A DNA stretch of 54,157 nucleotides, from NCBI GenBank assembly GCA_000783305.1, contig JROE01000018.1, forward strand, positions 1-54,157. Direction: 5' to 3'. Below the pieces are notes generated by a model that worked only from the letters and a program-made list of their open reading frames with translations, ran no database searches and was not told the DNA's origin. The translations under genes were made by a program, and so were the position numbers. How positions within the stretch are numbered: position 1 is the first letter of the stretch; each line of letters opens with the position of its first letter. Positions 51,705 to 54,157 of this stretch are shown in pieces. The stretch comes from Sphingobacteriaceae bacterium DW12 (GTDB lineage: Bacteria > Bacteroidota > Bacteroidia > Sphingobacteriales > Sphingobacteriaceae).

Positions 51705-54116
51705 TTAAAACTGGTAGGCTATGCTACCCAGTATATTTCTTGGCATTTGGGGATTGACCGTCGTCCAACCTTTGAAATACGTTTGATTGGTGAGATTATT
51801 GGCTTTGACCGCAAATTCAAACTGTTTGTAGCCATAGGAGAGACTGGCATTGAGCAGTGTGTAAGCCGGTAGAATAAATGCACCCGTAGGGACACTGTTG
51901 GTAATGAAGTTTTCACTGGCATGGTTGATGCCAATACCTAGTCCAGCACCTTTTAAAGGACCACGCTGGATCATATAATTTGCCCACATATTGGCCAAAT
52001 GTTTGGGCCCCGCTTCAGTAGGGCGTAGGTTATTGACAGCGTCAGCTGCTTTTGTCGTTTTGCTATCGTTGAAGCTATAGCTCATAATGAGGTTCAAGCC
52101 GTCGATAGGGGCAGCGGTAAGGTCAAAGTCTACACCACGACTTAAACGTGTACCATCCTGTACGCTAATATTATAGCTTTGTCCATCGATGACGATTGCT
52201 TCAGAGCGGATCATGTTGCTCACCGTGATATCATAGTAGCTGGCGGTAAGACCCAATCTATTGTTCAAGAGGTTGAACTTGACCCCGGCCTCCCATTGTT
52301 TGGCCTGTTGTGGTTTGAAATCGCCGGATATGCTCGGGTGGGACTGTACGACAGGGGCTACATTCTTGAAGCCATTTTGGTAGTTGGCGAACAATGAAAT
52401 CTTATCTTGAATTGCTTCGTAGACTAGACCTACGCGCGGCGAGAAGGCTGTTTGATGATAGATGCCTGTGGTAGTGTCTTTATCAAAATTATAGGTACCT
52501 TTATTATCAAAATAATCCATACGTAATGCTAGGTTTAGATGTACTTGCGATGTGATATCCAATACATTTGAAACATAGGCTCCCAATACTTGGCCCCGGC
52601 TACGGTTGTTGGTCCTAGGGCTGGTGGAAGCGGCAATGGCTGCATCGATAGCTGCAGCGTTGAACTTGTAATAGTCGGGATCATCAATGGATGTATTGAT
52701 CTGGTCGACTTGTACATAAGGAGAATTGTGCGTTTCTGCTTGTTGGAAGAGATAATCTACTCCCACTAAAAGCATATTGCGCATGGTTCCTATTTGAAAA
52801 TCACCCACAAAGTTTTGTTGGGCATTCACGCTCTGCCCCACATAGTCTTGATCGGCGGCAAATCGACTGATTAAGGTGTCGTTTTGCGGATTAAGGTACA
52901 TGATGTACTGGAAATAACCATCGGATTTGCGTTTGTTGTAATTGACAGTGCTATTGGAAACCCATTGTTCATTGAATCGATAGACTATATTCCCGCGTAA
53001 ATTGGTCGTCGGATTTTTAAAGGTAACGTCGTTATTGGTATATGATTTATTATAATCAAATTGCAGCTCGTCGGGCGTGCGGGCATTCAATTGACGGGAA
53101 CGATTGAGAAATACCATCATCGGATTGGTCCCTTTGCCTTGATACAACTCTGCATCCAATTGGATGTCTAGCTTGTCATTGGGCTTGTAAAGCAAGGATG
53201 GAGCGACGAAGAGCGACTTATTAAAGCCTGCATCTTGAAAAGTTCCTTGATGGGAAAAAGCGGTATTAATTCGACCTAATAGTTTTCGATTGGCGGAGAG
53301 GGGACCGTATACATCCGCCGTAACACGGTGCTGGGCATAGCTTCCGAAAATATAGTTGACGCGTCCGCCAATGGTATCTAATGGTTTTTTAGTGATGTTG
53401 TTGATCAAACCTCCAAATCCGACGGCTGTCCCCCCATACAAAGTTCCCGAGGGCCCTTTGATGACTTCTATGCTTTCGAGGTTGGCAGGATCGGGACTTG
53501 TACTGGCAATGGCGACAACACCATTGACCATGGCGGCCTGTGAACTGAACCCGCGAAGGGTGTAGTAGGAAACACCATCGCCTGGACGGCCCGTTGCCGA
53601 CCATAATTTGTCGATGCCCGATACATTGGCCAGGGCGTCATCATAGTTGGTGTTGATTTGGCTTTTGAGGAGTTCTTTGGTGACAACCGCGTAAGATTGT
53701 GAATTTTTCATATTGCTAATGGGCATCTTAGCTACATAAGTACTTTGCTTGCGGGTGTATTTATTGGGACCGCTGCTGTTGACGACGATTTCTTGCAGTG
53801 TGGATCTATTTTCGGAGAGGTATACTTCAGGAGCTGAATTTTTACCTTCCTCGATTAAAATATCTCGGGTCTGCGATTGAATACCCACCGCCGAAATGTG
53901 AAGCTGTGCTTGACCTGGCTTTAAAGATTTGAAGGAATAGGATCCGTTTGAACGGGTAGAAGTGGTGATGTCTTGGGGCATTAATTTAACGGTGATCCCT
54001 TCTATGGGCTTACCGTCGGCAGAGAAAACCTTGCCATATACTTCCGCTTTTGGTTGCGTCTGAGCCAGTAGGGGCGCCTGAAGAAGTAGGAATACATAAA
54101 TGATGAACTTGTTCAT
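51705..54116 (-). CDS. TonB-dependent siderophore-type receptor
   Basis: A signal peptide (1-20, ending LLAQ), a carboxypeptidase-like domain (about 25-105, VYGKVFSADGKPIEGITVKL), a plug (about 120-240, with the siderophore-type motifs YYTLRGFSSQ and IEVIKGPSGTLYGG), and a barrel ending in AYQF. At 803 residues it fits the FhuE/FpvA-like siderophore receptor group. It should import ferric siderophores across the outer membrane. No STN domain is present. No regulator or siderophore gene is seen within the window; the upstream region is cut off after about 40 bp. Confidence 0.85.
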   Translation of the reverse strand: MNKFIIYVFLLLQAPLLAQTQPKAEVYGKVFSADGKPIEGITVKLMPQDITTSTRSNGSYSFKSLKPGQAQLHISAVGIQSQTRDILIEEGKNSAPEVYLSENRSTLQEIVVNSSGPNKYTRKQSTYVAKMPISNMKNSQSYAVVTKELLKSQINTNYDDALANVSGIDKLWSATGRPGDGVSYYTLRGFSSQAAMVNGVVAIASTSPDPANLESIEVIKGPSGTLYGGTAVGFGGLINNITKKPLDTIGGRVNYIFGSYAQHRVTADVYGPLSANRKLLGRINTAFSHQGTFQDAGFNKSLFVAPSLLYKPNDKLDIQLDAELYQGKGTNPMMVFLNRSRQLNARTPDELQFDYNKSYTNNDVTFKNPTTNLRGNIVYRFNEQWVSNSTVNYNKRKSDGYFQYIMYLNPQNDTLISRFAADQDYVGQSVNAQQNFVGDFQIGTMRNMLLVGVDYLFQQAETHNSPYVQVDQINTSIDDPDYYKFNAAAIDAAIAASTSPRTNNRSRGQVLGAYVSNVLDITSQVHLNLALRMDYFDNKGTYNFDKDTTTGIYHQTAFSPRVGLVYEAIQDKISLFANYQNGFKNVAPVVQSHPSISGDFKPQQAKQWEAGVKFNLLNNRLGLTASYYDITVSNMIRSEAIVIDGQSYNISVQDGTRLSRGVDFDLTAAPIDGLNLIMSYSFNDSKTTKAADAVNNLRPTEAGPKHLANMWANYMIQRGPLKGAGLGIGINHASENFITNSVPTGAFILPAYTLLNASLSYGYKQFEFAVKANNLTNQTYFKGWTTVNPQMPRNILGSIAYQF

Positions 54117-54157
54117 ATGTAGCTATTGTTTTATTTAGATTAATTATAAACAATGCA

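Noticed and set aside
1..54157. tRNA or rRNA genes, CRISPR arrays, integrase or complete insertion sequence
   Set aside because: I looked for T-loop motifs, regular spaced repeats and transposase or integrase signatures and saw none. The mobile nature of the variable region is inferred only from repeats and gene fragments.

Overview
The window looks like chromosome from a Bacteroidota bacterium, most likely a member of the Sphingobacteriaceae (Sphingobacterium- or Pedobacter-like). The reasons are three SusC/SusD pairs, two ECF sigma/FecR modules feeding STN-domain SusC proteins, lipoprotein signals of the Bacteroidota type, and promoters matching the phylum consensus (TTG, about 19 bp, TAnnTTTG) in place of -35/-10 boxes. 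The left third is AT-rich and made of accessory genes; the right two thirds is more GC-rich and metabolic.

1-8290 is a defence-type island on the + strand: a 5'-truncated KAP-type P-loop NTPase, an HTH/ImmA-type metallopeptidase coupled to a P63C-domain protein behind a 48-bp perfect palindrome, a predicted minus-strand small RNA, an unrecognised 416-aa protein, a tight four-gene operon (SLATT-like two-TM protein, two tandem proline/lysine-rich microproteins of 41 and 39 aa, an AbiJ_NTD4/HEPN-like protein), and an AbiH-family protein. The SLATT/microprotein/AbiJ operon is the best candidate for an undescribed system.

8290-15470 is a variable, decaying region of small unrecognised lipoproteins, membrane proteins and a HEPN-like protein, mostly on the minus strand. 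It has gene fragments, a 90-bp repeat whose hairpin is kept by compensatory changes, and a 249-bp duplication carrying the start of one gene in front of two different downstream sequences. It ends in a strong candidate structured RNA (15346-15470) with its own promoter, a 17-bp closing stem and a terminator.

16099-22464 is a SusC-SusD-thioredoxin operon; the SusC gene carries an interspersed repeat read through in frame, which puts its signal sequence 140 residues in. 22521-28022 holds small accessory genes: two paralogous 74-aa proteins, a helical protein, a membrane protein with a LytTR-like tail, a small DNA-binding-like protein, and a phage-like cluster (DUF6266-like, DUF5675, a holin-like peptide).

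28372-36563 and 37537-50790 are two nutrient-uptake loci arranged alike: ECF sigma factor, FecR anti-sigma, STN-type SusC, SusD, then enzymes. The first ends in a secreted metallo-beta-lactamase-fold hydrolase; the second in a large predicted glycoside hydrolase (DUF6067 type) and a DUF5107-TPR protein, so it is probably a glycan locus. In each, substrate binding to SusC should signal through FecR to release the sigma factor. The window closes with a BamE-like lipoprotein and a TonB-dependent siderophore-type receptor, both on the minus strand.
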